Shown here one piece after another: positions 8,952 through 15,792 of a DNA stretch of 36,845 nt (position 1 is its first letter; the number at the start of each line of letters is the position of its first letter). The notes under the pieces were generated by a model. It saw only the letters and a program-made list of their open reading frames with translations. It ran no database searches and had not been told where the DNA came from. Source of the stretch: Blautia sp. GTDB lineage: Bacteria; Bacillota; Clostridia; Lachnospirales; Lachnospiraceae. The DNA lies in NCBI GenBank assembly GCA_023664455.1, contig JAMPFM010000001.1, positions 322,821 through 359,665 on the forward strand, in the 5' to 3' direction. A program made the translations under genes and the position numbers.

Positions 8952-8980
8952 TTGTCAGGATATGGGTTTTATCTTAGAAT
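8952..8980 (+). promoter_or_regulatory. Sigma-A promoter upstream of the Na/Pi cotransporter gene
   Basis: TTGTCA (8952-8957) and TAGAAT (8975-8980) are separated by exactly 17 bases, each one base from consensus. The site lies just after the ribF stop and about 50 bases before the next ATG, so the transporter gene probably has its own transcript. Confidence 0.7.
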
Positions 8981-9030
8981 AAAATTGTATGTGATTAGGG
9001 ATAAAGCGTAAGAGAGGATAAAAGATAACC

Positions 9031-10662
9031 ATGAATCTGAATATCATTCTTTCTATGGCGGGCGGGCTTGGGCTCTTTTTATTCGGAATGCGCGTCATGA
9101 GTGACAGCATCGAGAAAGTGGCGGGCGCCAGGCTGAGACAAATATTGGAGCAACTGACGACCAATCGTTTCACGGGCATCCTGGTAGGCGCCATTTTCAC
9201 TGCGATTATCCAGTCATCCTCCGCCTGTACGGTTATGGTAGTCAGCTTTGTTAACTCCGGTCTGATGACACTGTATCAGGCGGCGGGCGTTATTTTTGGC
9301 GCCAATATCGGTACAACAGTGACGTCTTTGTTGGTTTCTTTTAAGTTGGAGAGAGTCGCACCTATTATCTTATTAATGGGTGTTATTTTAGTGATGTTTT
9401 CTAAACGGCAGAAGCTGGCGAAATTCGGGGAAATCATCGTCGGTTTTGGTATTTTGTTTATGGGACTCAGCAGTATGTCCGGCGCCATGTCCGGCATGAA
9501 AGATTCCCAGGCGGTCTTAGATTTATTTGCTTCTCTGCAGACGCCGATTCTGGGCGTGCTGTTGGGCACGTTTTTAACGGCGGTTATCCAGAGCTCTTCG
9601 GTGACGGTCAGTATTATGGTACTGATGGCCAATCAGGAACTGCTGGGTCTGGATATGTGCATGTTCATCATATTGGGATGCAATATTGGCGCCTGTGCTT
9701 CTGCGATGCTGGCGTCCTTAACGGGTAAAAAGGATGCGAAGAGAGCGGCTTCCATTCATCTCATTTTCAATGTGATTGGTACGGTCATCGTCTATATCAT
9801 TTTCCGGCTGGGCGTGCATCAGATTGTGGCGGTATTATCAGGGTTGGCGCATCATGATGCAGGGCGGATTGTCGCTTATGCCCATATTGCCATCAAGATT
9901 TTCCAGGTCATCATCATGTCCCCGTTTATTGGCGGCATTGTCAAACTGACTTATATCATTGTGCCTGGCGACGATAAGAAAATCGGCTATCGGGACAGTC
10001 ATCAGTTGAAGTATATTGGGGAAAAAGTAGTATTCAATCCCGCTACGGCAATTGTGGAAGTGATTAAGGAATTAGACCGCGTAGCGTCTTTGGCAAGCGA
10101 GAATTTAAACCGTGCCATGAATGCGTTAATTACGCTGGATGAAGAAGAAATTGCAGAGGTGTACGAGGTAGAGGAAAATATTGATTTCCTCAGCCATGCT
10201 ATTTCGGACTATCTTGTCAAGATTAATCAGGCGACACTTCCTATCGAGGACTTAAAAAGCATCGGCGCACTTTTCCATGTGGTGAATGATATCGAGCGTA
10301 TCGGCGACCATGCAGAAAATGTGGCGGACGCTGCTAAATCCAGGATTGAGACGGGCGTGACATTCAGTAAAGACGCTCAGGGAGAGCTGGGGCAGATGCT
10401 GGATATGGTCAATACTTTGCTGCGTTTTTCTATGGAAATGTTTGTCAGGAGTTCGGACGAGCATGAAGAGGATGTCCGCAATCTGGAAGAGGCGATTGAT
10501 GAGAAAGAAAAAGAGCTTCAGCAGAAACATTTAGACCGGCTGACCAATCAGGAATGCACGCCGGAGGCGGGCGTGCTGTTTTCCGATATTATTTCCGGGC
10601 TGGAAAGGGTGGCGGACCATGCGTCGAATATCGCATTTGCCACAATGCCGCTGGATACTTGA
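9031..10662 (+). CDS. Na/Pi cotransporter family protein with PhoU-like tail
   Basis: This 543-residue membrane protein has the NptA/YjbB pattern. Two inverted repeats each carry a QSSS motif (residues 61-64, QSSSACT, and 187-190, QSSSVTV) within hydrophobic helices, over about residues 1-310. The last 200 residues are soluble and helical, resembling PhoU, with IERIGDHAENVADAAKSR and LERVADHASNIA repeats. Family members couple sodium to phosphate movement; export has been shown for some bacterial members, so the direction is uncertain. It has its own promoter, and the -35 box of the next gene overlaps its stop codon. Confidence 0.9.
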   Translation: MNLNIILSMAGGLGLFLFGMRVMSDSIEKVAGARLRQILEQLTTNRFTGILVGAIFTAIIQSSSACTVMVVSFVNSGLMTLYQAAGVIFGANIGTTVTSLLVSFKLERVAPIILLMGVILVMFSKRQKLAKFGEIIVGFGILFMGLSSMSGAMSGMKDSQAVLDLFASLQTPILGVLLGTFLTAVIQSSSVTVSIMVLMANQELLGLDMCMFIILGCNIGACASAMLASLTGKKDAKRAASIHLIFNVIGTVIVYIIFRLGVHQIVAVLSGLAHHDAGRIVAYAHIAIKIFQVIIMSPFIGGIVKLTYIIVPGDDKKIGYRDSHQLKYIGEKVVFNPATAIVEVIKELDRVASLASENLNRAMNALITLDEEEIAEVYEVEENIDFLSHAISDYLVKINQATLPIEDLKSIGALFHVVNDIERIGDHAENVADAAKSRIETGVTFSKDAQGELGQMLDMVNTLLRFSMEMFVRSSDEHEEDVRNLEEAIDEKEKELQQKHLDRLTNQECTPEAGVLFSDIISGLERVADHASNIAFATMPLDT

Positions 10663-10687
10663 CAGACAGCGTATTGATTGTTATAAT
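10659..10687 (+). promoter_or_regulatory. Full-consensus sigma-A promoter of the NlpC/P60 gene
   Basis: TTGACA (10659-10664) and TATAAT (10682-10687) are both perfect, with the optimal 17-base spacer. The -35 overlaps the TGA stop of the transporter gene. Transcription should start near 10694 and give a leader of about 95 bases. Confidence 0.9.
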
Positions 10688-10698
10688 AGCAATTACCT

Positions 10699-10715
10699 TG
10701 TAATATATTTGTAAC
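10699..10715 (+). promoter_or_regulatory. WalR-like box downstream of the promoter
   Basis: TGTAAT (10699-10704), five bases, TGTAAC (10710-10715) matches the published WalR (YycF) direct-repeat consensus TGTWAH-N5-TGTWAH at every defined position. A third half-site, TGTTAC, lies at 10730-10735. WalR controls cell-wall hydrolases in Firmicutes, and the next gene is a wall hydrolase. Being downstream of the likely start site, it would more naturally repress than activate. The match is direct; the regulator is inferred. Confidence 0.5.
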
Positions 10716-10739
10716 AATTTTAATGATTCTGTTACAAAT
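10707..10739 (+). repeat. Perfect 10-bp inverted repeat in the NlpC/P60 leader
   Basis: ATTTGTAACA (10707-10716) and TGTTACAAAT (10730-10739) are exact inverted repeats 13 bases apart. They overlap the second WalR-like half-site. They could be a palindromic operator or an mRNA hairpin; there is no T tract after it. Confidence 0.6.
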
Positions 10740-10787
10740 ACAACATGGAAAAATTGTTAGGGACTGCGGAAGGAGCATATTATTTTC

Positions 10788-12074
10788 ATGAAACGCAAAC
10801 AAATGTGTTATCTTTTGGCAGCAGCGCTTTTATGCCAGTCTATGCGGGTATACGCTGTGAGCGGGCAGAATAACACGACGATAGAGAATGAGAGCACTAC
10901 AGAAAATGGGAATACTACAGACGGGGCAACATCCGTAAAATCTGTTTTAGGGGAATTGACAGTGGGAGTTGACCTGTTAGGAGGCGGCGTGGACATGACG
11001 GGAAAAGGTACGGACGCGCCGACAGGAAGTGGCAATACAGAAGGAGCGGACGATGCGCCAGGGGCGGACGCCGACATGACAGGCACGGAAGCCTCTGGGG
11101 AAGACGCGGGACAGGCGGAAACCATTTCCGGGATTAAGGAAGCGTTAGGGGAGCCGGTGGGAGCTTCTTCCATCATTGAAGCGAAGAAGACGGAAGAAGA
11201 ATACGCGCTGGCATATGAAAAAGCCAGAAATGCAAACTGGGGTTATACCAACCTCGGAATCGCCAATGTGGATAATAACCTGAATATCCGGGCAGTTCCG
11301 GCGGAAGATGGTAAGCTGGTAGGAAAGCTGCCTAAGGACGCCGCCTGTGAAGTCATAGATTCGGACGATACCTGGGCGCATATCTCATCGGGAAAGGTAG
11401 ACGGTTATGTCAGTTGCGAATACCTTTTAACAGGATTACAGGCAAAGCACCGTGCGGAAGAACTTGTCACGACGATAGCGACGGTGACGACAGACGCCTT
11501 AAAAGTGCGCGCGGAGGCGAATACGGATTCGGAAGTCATTACGCTTGTACCCAATGGGGAAGAGCTGGAAGTGGCGGAATCGGAAGGCGACTGGATAAAA
11601 GTATATCTGGACGATGAAGAAGTCTATGTGTCTGCGGAATATGTGCAGGTAGATGCGAAATTAGATACCGCCATTACCATGACGGAGCTTTTGTACGGGC
11701 AGGGCGTATCCGATGTGCGGGTCGATATCTGCCAGTATGCCAAAGAATTTCTGGGCAATCCTTATGTATGGGGCGGAACAAGCCTGACCAAAGGGGCGGA
11801 CTGCTCCGGCTATGTTTTGAGTATCTTTAAGAAATACGGCGTCAGCCTTCCCCATTCTTCCAGGGCGCAGGCAAACTGCGGTACGAAAATCAGCCTTTCC
11901 GAAGCGAAGCCGGGAGATTTGATTTTCTATGGAAAGGGAAAGACGATTAACCATGTGGCAATTTACATTGGCGGCGGGCAGGTAATTCATGCCAGCAGCC
12001 CGAAAACGGGCATTAAGATTTCCAATGCATCTTATAGGTCGCCGTTGAAAGTGGTACGCATTTTACAGGATTAG
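10788..12074 (+). CDS. Secreted SH3-domain NlpC/P60 peptidoglycan endopeptidase
   Basis: The 428-residue protein starts with a signal peptide (about residues 1-23, hydrophobic LLAAALL core, probable cleavage after VYA). A low-complexity linker rich in T, G, D, E and A follows to about residue 130. Two bacterial SH3 domains (about 152-213 and 228-288) contain LNIRAVP and LKVRAEANTDS. The C-terminal NlpC/P60 domain (about 310-428) has GADCSGYV with catalytic C339, and NHVAIYIGGG with H389. Such enzymes cut gamma-D-Glu-diamino acid bonds in stem peptides. It is monocistronic, with a consensus promoter and a WalR-like box. The domain call is secure; the exact bond is inferred. Confidence 0.93.
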   Translation: MKRKQMCYLLAAALLCQSMRVYAVSGQNNTTIENESTTENGNTTDGATSVKSVLGELTVGVDLLGGGVDMTGKGTDAPTGSGNTEGADDAPGADADMTGTEASGEDAGQAETISGIKEALGEPVGASSIIEAKKTEEEYALAYEKARNANWGYTNLGIANVDNNLNIRAVPAEDGKLVGKLPKDAACEVIDSDDTWAHISSGKVDGYVSCEYLLTGLQAKHRAEELVTTIATVTTDALKVRAEANTDSEVITLVPNGEELEVAESEGDWIKVYLDDEEVYVSAEYVQVDAKLDTAITMTELLYGQGVSDVRVDICQYAKEFLGNPYVWGGTSLTKGADCSGYVLSIFKKYGVSLPHSSRAQANCGTKISLSEAKPGDLIFYGKGKTINHVAIYIGGGQVIHASSPKTGIKISNASYRSPLKVVRILQD

Positions 12075-12104
12075 GGATCGCATTAGAAGCTGAAAATTTG
12101 TACC

Positions 12105-12133
12105 TTGTCAAATTTCATCTTTTATGGTAAAAT
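12105..12133 (+). promoter_or_regulatory. Sigma-A promoter of rpsO
   Basis: TTGTCA (12105-12110), 17 bases, TAAAAT (12128-12133). Transcription should begin near 12140, giving a leader of about 120 bases with visible secondary structure before rpsO. Confidence 0.78.
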
Positions 12134-12151
12134 ATTTCAGTGTGAATTTGA

Positions 12152-12234
12152 GCCGATACCCAGGACAGGGAGACTCCAGCCCATTCTTAGTATCCGGCGG
12201 TTAATAGGCGGTATGGAATAGGAAGAAAAGCCGC
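12152..12234 (+). promoter_or_regulatory. Structured rpsO leader RNA, possible S15 autoregulatory element
   Basis: GCCGATAC (12152-12159) pairs with GTATC-CGGC (12190-12198) with one bulged C, enclosing a GGG/CCC-containing loop. A second helix pairs GCGG (12208-12211) with CCGC (12231-12234); the same CCGC could instead pair with GCGG at 12197-12200, which belongs to the first helix, so two exclusive folds are possible. S15 represses its own mRNA through leader structure in several bacteria using different folds. That this leader does so is inference. Confidence 0.5.
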
Positions 12235-12259
12235 TTGAGGAGAAAGGAGAAAACAGATT

Positions 12260-12526
12260 ATGATTTCTAAAGAAAAGAAAACGGCAATTATGAAGGAGTA
12301 TGCGAGAACAGAAGGCGACACAGGTTCACCGGAAGTTCAGGTAGCAGTCCTGACGGCAAGAATCCAGGAGCTGACCGAGCATCTCAAAGCAAATCCCAAA
12401 GATCATCATTCCAGAAGGGGTCTTCTGAAAATGGTAGGTCAGAGACGCGGATTGCTTACTTATCTGAAGAACAAAGATATCAACAGATATCGTGCATTAA
12501 TCGAAAAACTGGGACTCAGAAAATAG
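12260..12526 (+). CDS. rpsO: 30S ribosomal protein S15
   Basis: The 88-residue protein is of standard length and carries the S15 signatures [39 protein letters not shown] and the terminal LGLRK. S15 binds the central domain of 16S rRNA early in 30S assembly. AAAGGAG lies 10 bases before the ATG. The gene has its own promoter and structured leader and is followed at once by an intrinsic terminator; pnp comes next, the order seen in most bacteria. Confidence 0.97.
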   Translation: MISKEKKTAIMKEYARTEGDTGSPEVQVAVLTARIQELTEHLKANPKDHHSRRGLLKMVGQRRGLLTYLKNKDINRYRALIEKLGLRK

Positions 12527-12530
12527 AAAT

Positions 12531-12582
12531 AAAGGCGGGTGCAAGGCTGGCTTATGCCAGCTTTTCCGCCTTTCATTTTTTT
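12531..12582 (+). terminator. Intrinsic terminator after rpsO
   Basis: The outer stem AAAGGCGG (12531-12538) pairs with CCGCCTTT (12566-12573), and the inner stem GCTGGC (12546-12551) pairs with GCCAGC (12556-12561) around TTAT. Seven T bases follow (12576-12582). Expression of pnp must come from readthrough or from a promoter that I cannot place with confidence in the following 150 bases. Confidence 0.85.
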
Positions 12583-12600
12583 AGGAAATAAGGTATTACC

Positions 12601-12709
12601 GGCGGAAGAATTATCCGAGACCACAGACATGGACATGACAACGGATGGAAAATGGCAATATGAGCAGGGGTGTGTTGCGGATATGTCTGTAGTTTCGGCG
12701 TCTTCTGCC
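12601..12709 (+). promoter_or_regulatory. Long imperfect stem in the pnp leader, candidate autoregulatory RNA
   Basis: ACAGACAT (12623-12630) pairs perfectly with ATGTCTGT (12683-12690). Beyond one C-A mismatch, 12615-12621 pairs with 12692-12698, and after a small internal loop GGCGGAAGA (12601-12609) pairs with TCTTCTGCC (12701-12709), with G-U wobbles. The total is about 24 pairs closing a 52-base loop, ending 30 bases before the pnp ATG. In E. coli, RNase III cuts a long pnp leader stem and PNPase then represses its own mRNA. The resemblance is structural only. Confidence 0.6.
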
Positions 12710-12739
12710 TGAAAAATATAGAAAAGAGGAGAGAAGACT

Positions 12740-14830
12740 ATGTATAAGAGTTACACAATGGAGCTTGCAGGCCGCACGCTGCGCGTCGATATTAACAGAG
12801 TCGGAAAACAGGCAAACGGATGCGCTTTTATGCAGTATGGTGAAACAACTGTATTATCCACGGCGACAGCGTCCGAGAAACCGCGGGATGGGATTGACTT
12901 TTTCCCATGTAGTGTGGAATACGAGGAAAAATTATATGCAGTAGGTAAAATTCCCGGTGGTTTTAACAAAAGAGAAGGAAAGGCGTCTGAGAATGCTGTT
13001 TTGACAAGCCGCGTTATCGACAGACCGATGCGTCCTTTATTTCCGAAGGATTATCGCAATGATGTGACATTAAGCAATATGGTTATGAGTGTAGATCCTC
13101 AGTGCCGTCCGGAATTGGTGGCGATGCTTGGCACTGCGATTGCAACCTGTATTTCGGATATTCCGTTTGACGGTCCCTGCGCGATGACACAGATGGGTAT
13201 GATCGATGGGGAATTTATCGTAAATCCTTCCCAGGAAGAGTGGGACAAAGGAGATTTACAGATGACGGTCGCTTCCACTGCAGAAAAAGTAATGATGATT
13301 GAAGCGGGCGCCAATGAGGTGCCGGAGGCCAAAGTAATTGAAGCTATCTATAAAGCGCATGAGATTAACCAGACGCTCATCGCTTTTATCAACCAGATTG
13401 TGGCGGAAGTAGGCAAACCGAAACATTCCTACGAGAGTTGTGCGGTTCCTGAAGAATTGATGGAAGAAATCAAGAAAATCGTTACGCCCGAAGAAATGGA
13501 AGAGGCTGTTTTTACAGACGAGAAACAGGTACGGGAAGAGAATATCAGAAACATTACCGCCAAGTTAGAAGAGGCATTTGCGGAAAACGAAGAGTATCTG
13601 GCAGTGCTTGGCGCGGCAGTTTATCAATATCAGAAGAAGACCGTGCGGAAGATGATTTTAAAAGACCATAAACGTCCAGACGGAAGGGAATTGACGCAGA
13701 TTCGTCCGCTTTCTGCGGAAGTGGATATTATTCCGAGAGTACACGGTTCTGCGATGTTTACTCGTGGACAGACCCAGATTTGTAACGTATGTACCCTGGC
13801 TCCTTTATCAGAAGTACAGCGGGTAGACGGACTGGATGAAAATGTAACGGCGAAACGCTACATGCATCATTATAATTTCCCCTCTTATTCTGTCGGGGAA
13901 ACCAAAGTGAGCCGCGGACCGGGACGCCGTGAAATCGGTCATGGCGCGCTGGCGGAAAGAGCGCTTATTCCGGTACTTCCTTCAGAAGAGGAGTTCCCCT
14001 ATGCGATTCGTACCGTATCCGAGACATTTGAGTCCAATGGTTCTACTTCTATGGCGTCTACCTGCGCATCCTGTATGTCCTTGATGGCTGCAGGTGTGCC
14101 GATTAAGAAGATGGTTGCAGGGATTTCCTGTGGTCTTGTAACAGGGGATACGGATGATGATTTCGTATTGTTGACAGATATCCAGGGGCTGGAAGATTTC
14201 TTCGGTGATATGGACTTTAAAGTGACCGGCACCCGTGAAGGCATTACTGCGATTCAGATGGATATTAAAATTCATGGTCTGACCAGACCTATCGTAGAAG
14301 GCGCTATCGCAAGATGCCGCGACGCAAGGGAATATATTATGGAAAATTGCATGAGTCCGGCTATTTCTGCACCTAGGAAAGAAGTTGGCAAATATGCGCC
14401 TAAGATTATATCTCTTCAGATTGACCCGGAGAAAATCGGCGACGTTGTTGGTCAGCGTGGAAAGACCATCAATGAAATTATTGCCCGCACCGGCGTCAAG
14501 ATTGATATCACGGACGACGGTCAGGTATCGGTATGCGGTACGGATACAGCAATGATGGACAAGGCTGTGGATATGATTAAGATTATTACCACAGATTTTG
14601 AAGAAGGCCAGATTTTCAAAGGCGTTGTTGTCAGCATCAAAGAATTTGGCGCGTTTATCGAGTTTGCGCCCGGTAAAGAAGGAATGGTTCATATTTCCAA
14701 GATTGCGAAAGAAAGAATCAATCATGTGGAAGACGTCTTGACGCTGGGCGATAAAGTTACGGTTGTCTGCCTTGGAAAAGATAAGATGGGACGTATCAGC
14801 TTCTCCATGAAAGACGTAGCGCAGGTTTAA
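12740..14830 (+). CDS. pnp: Polyribonucleotide nucleotidyltransferase (PNPase)
   Basis: This 696-residue protein has the full PNPase domain order: a first RNase PH domain, a helical linker, a second RNase PH domain with GDMDFKVTGT bearing catalytic aspartates, a KH domain (GDVVGQRGKTINEI) and a C-terminal S1 domain (GVVVSIKEFGAFIEF, then GKEGMVHISKI). It degrades RNA 3' to 5' using phosphate and can add tails in reverse. GAGGAG precedes the ATG. It follows rpsO and a long leader stem and ends at a bidirectional terminator. Confidence 0.97.
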   Translation: MYKSYTMELAGRTLRVDINRVGKQANGCAFMQYGETTVLSTATASEKPRDGIDFFPCSVEYEEKLYAVGKIPGGFNKREGKASENAVLTSRVIDRPMRPLFPKDYRNDVTLSNMVMSVDPQCRPELVAMLGTAIATCISDIPFDGPCAMTQMGMIDGEFIVNPSQEEWDKGDLQMTVASTAEKVMMIEAGANEVPEAKVIEAIYKAHEINQTLIAFINQIVAEVGKPKHSYESCAVPEELMEEIKKIVTPEEMEEAVFTDEKQVREENIRNITAKLEEAFAENEEYLAVLGAAVYQYQKKTVRKMILKDHKRPDGRELTQIRPLSAEVDIIPRVHGSAMFTRGQTQICNVCTLAPLSEVQRVDGLDENVTAKRYMHHYNFPSYSVGETKVSRGPGRREIGHGALAERALIPVLPSEEEFPYAIRTVSETFESNGSTSMASTCASCMSLMAAGVPIKKMVAGISCGLVTGDTDDDFVLLTDIQGLEDFFGDMDFKVTGTREGITAIQMDIKIHGLTRPIVEGAIARCRDAREYIMENCMSPAISAPRKEVGKYAPKIISLQIDPEKIGDVVGQRGKTINEIIARTGVKIDITDDGQVSVCGTDTAMMDKAVDMIKIITTDFEEGQIFKGVVVSIKEFGAFIEFAPGKEGMVHISKIAKERINHVEDVLTLGDKVTVVCLGKDKMGRISFSMKDVAQV

Positions 14831-14859
14831 TCCTTTCACAAATAGCTAAAAAACGGCAT

Positions 14860-14902
14860 AATAAAACTGTCACACCGATTTCTAAAGTGCGACAGTTTTA
14901 TT
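14860..14902. terminator. Bidirectional intrinsic terminator between pnp and the glycyl-radical gene
   Basis: AATAAAACTGTC (14860-14871) and GACAGTTTTATT (14891-14902) are exact inverted repeats, with CAC/GTG extending the stem inward. Both strands end in AT-rich tracts (TTTTATTTTC on plus, TTTTATTATG on minus), fitting the convergent genes on either side. Confidence 0.8.
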
Positions 14903-14935
14903 TTCGTTGTCATATAGGAAATTGCTCGACGATGC

Positions 14936-14984
14936 GGAAGAATGCGAAGCATTCTTTCCAAGATAATCGCGGAGCGATTTTCTT
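14936..14984. repeat. Tandem two-hairpin element downstream of the glycyl-radical gene
   Basis: Hairpin one pairs GGAAGAATGC (14936-14945) with GCATTCTTTCC (14949-14959), loop GAA, with one bulged T. Hairpin two pairs AAGATAATCGC (14960-14970) with GCGATTTTCTT (14974-14984), loop GGA, with one mismatch. The plan of two abutting hairpins with 3-base loops resembles the element at 5612-5682, but the sequence differs. It may be another dispersed palindrome. Confidence 0.6.
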
Positions 14985-14988
14985 GTTT

Positions 14989-15234
14989 TTAAACGCTTTC
15001 ATGGAATGTCCGGCTGATAACGTCTGCCTGCTGTTCCGGCGTTAATTTGATGAAGTTAACTGCATACCCTGAAACACGGATGGTTAACTGGGGATAGTTT
15101 TCCGGGTGTTTCTGTGCGTCTAAGAGCGTGTCGCGGTTTAATACGTTTACATTCAGATGATGTCCGCCTTTGGTGGCATAGCCGTCCAATAAAGATACTA
15201 AATTATCAACCTGTGCTGTGTTGCTTTGTGCCAT
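14989..15234 (-). CDS. Autonomous glycyl-radical domain protein (GrcA/YfiD-like)
   Basis: From the ATG at 15234 the product is 81 residues and corresponds almost exactly to the C terminus of pyruvate formate-lyase: [19 protein letters not shown], then the glycyl-radical loop RVSGYAV with G56 as the radical site. In E. coli, GrcA replaces the radical domain of oxygen-cleaved pyruvate formate-lyase. The frame is open up to 15270, but AAAGGAGG sits 9 bases before 15234, so the shorter start is preferred. A complete ribosome binding site, promoter and operator argue against a decayed pfl fragment. No pfl or activase gene is in the window, so the partner enzyme is inferred. Confidence 0.88.
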   Translation of the reverse strand: MAQSNTAQVDNLVSLLDGYATKGGHHLNVNVLNRDTLLDAQKHPENYPQLTIRVSGYAVNFIKLTPEQQADVISRTFHESV

Positions 15235-15277
15235 AATAGAAATCCTCCTTTTATCAACTAAAATTTTCACGAATTGA

Positions 15278-15308
15278 AATAGTAATAAAAATAGTAATCA
15301 TTACTATT
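15278..15308. promoter_or_regulatory. Fur/Zur-family-like 7-1-7 operator with an extra half-site
   Basis: AATAGTAAT C ATTACTATT (15290-15308) is a perfect palindrome with 9-base arms. Another AATAGTAAT lies at 15278-15286, 12 bases away. The core TAGTAAT-C-ATTACTA differs from the B. subtilis Zur consensus (TCGTAAT-N-ATTACGA) at one base per arm, and from PerR and Fur boxes at two. It sits at the likely start site of the glycyl-radical gene, so repression is plausible. The regulator is inferred. Confidence 0.55.
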
Positions 15309-15345
15309 TATAAAATAATCATATCATATTTTCCAATATTGTCTA
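15307..15345 (-). promoter_or_regulatory. Candidate promoter of the glycyl-radical gene
   Basis: On the minus strand, TTGGAA (15336-15331), 18 bases, TATAAA (15312-15307) is one reading. An overlapping TAGACA (15345-15340), 16 bases, TATGAT is another. Both place the start within or beside the 7-1-7 operator. I cannot choose between them by eye. Confidence 0.45.
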
Positions 15346-15461
15346 TACAATTTGCAAAAAAAGATTGTATTTTATCAGGTACATTTAATTTACCATGCTG
15401 GCAGTAATTTAACTGGCATAATTTGTGTTGCTGTAACATATATACAACATAGTGTGTGCAA

Positions 15462-15526
15462 GGTCAGCAACCCCGATGCAAGCAGCTTTACAGGCAGCCG
15501 CCTGACCCGTTGCTCGCGGGAATAAA
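15462..15526 (+). repeat. First copy of a structured repeat upstream of the alarmone synthetase gene
   Basis: A stem GGTCAG/CTGACC (15462-15467, 15502-15507) encloses GCAAGCAG and a GGC/GCC hairpin and is followed by CGTTGCTCGCGGGAATAAA (15508-15526), which recurs exactly at 15749-15767. The gene-free stretch 15235-15792 otherwise holds the glycyl-radical promoter, an AT-rich segment without recognised signals, the promoter at 15574-15602 and the second copy. Confidence 0.6.
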
Positions 15527-15573
15527 AAATCAAAGACATTCATGAAAATTGTATGAAATATATAGGGAAACGA

Positions 15574-15602
15574 TTGACGGGGAAGCTGTTTTGGGGTATT
15601 GT
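15574..15602 (+). promoter_or_regulatory. Candidate sigma-A promoter of the alarmone synthetase gene
   Basis: TTGACG (15574-15579), 17 bases, TATTGT (15597-15602). The leader would be about 185 bases and contain the palindromic repeat element. Confidence 0.5.
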
Positions 15603-15638
15603 AAACAAGTAACTTTCAAAAGAAGGCGCGGGGACGAA

Positions 15639-15767
15639 GTCAAATACCCCGCAGCAAGCTGACGGGGCATCAAACTTGTAGCGCAGCAAGCTGCGGGGTA
15701 TTAGACCCTCGCGGCAGTCGCCAAATGCCTGCAAGCAGTCACTTGGCTCGTTGCTCGCGGGAATAAA
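15639..15767 (+). repeat. Large palindromic element and second repeat copy in the leader of the alarmone synthetase gene
   Basis: GTCAAATACCCCGCAGC (15639-15655) pairs with GCTGCGGGGTATTAGAC (15690-15706) over 17 bases with one mismatch. Inside and beside it, AGCAAGCTG occurs twice, each followed by a CGGGG string. A smaller stem GCCAA/TTGGC (15720-15724, 15743-15747) encloses GCAAGCAG and is followed by the 19-base string shared with the first copy. It resembles a non-autonomous intergenic palindrome; no transposase is present. Confidence 0.65.
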
Positions 15768-15792
15768 TTAGAATGAAAATGGGGTAACAAAA

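Noticed and set aside
12593-12712. Short open frame in the rpsO-pnp interval ending at TGA
   Set aside because: It has no start codon with a ribosome binding site; its sequence is better explained as the arms and loop of the pnp leader stem.
13982-14839. 285-residue open frame on the minus strand opposite pnp
   Set aside because: It lies wholly inside the conserved pnp coding sequence, has no recognisable family and is best explained as an antisense shadow.
14989-15234. Decayed fragment of a full pyruvate formate-lyase gene
   Set aside because: A complete ribosome binding site, its own start and promoter, and an intact radical loop indicate a deliberate small gene.
15462-15767. CRISPR-like or transposon array
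   Set aside because: There are only two unequal units, with no regular spacers, no cas gene, no transposase and no clear target-site duplication.
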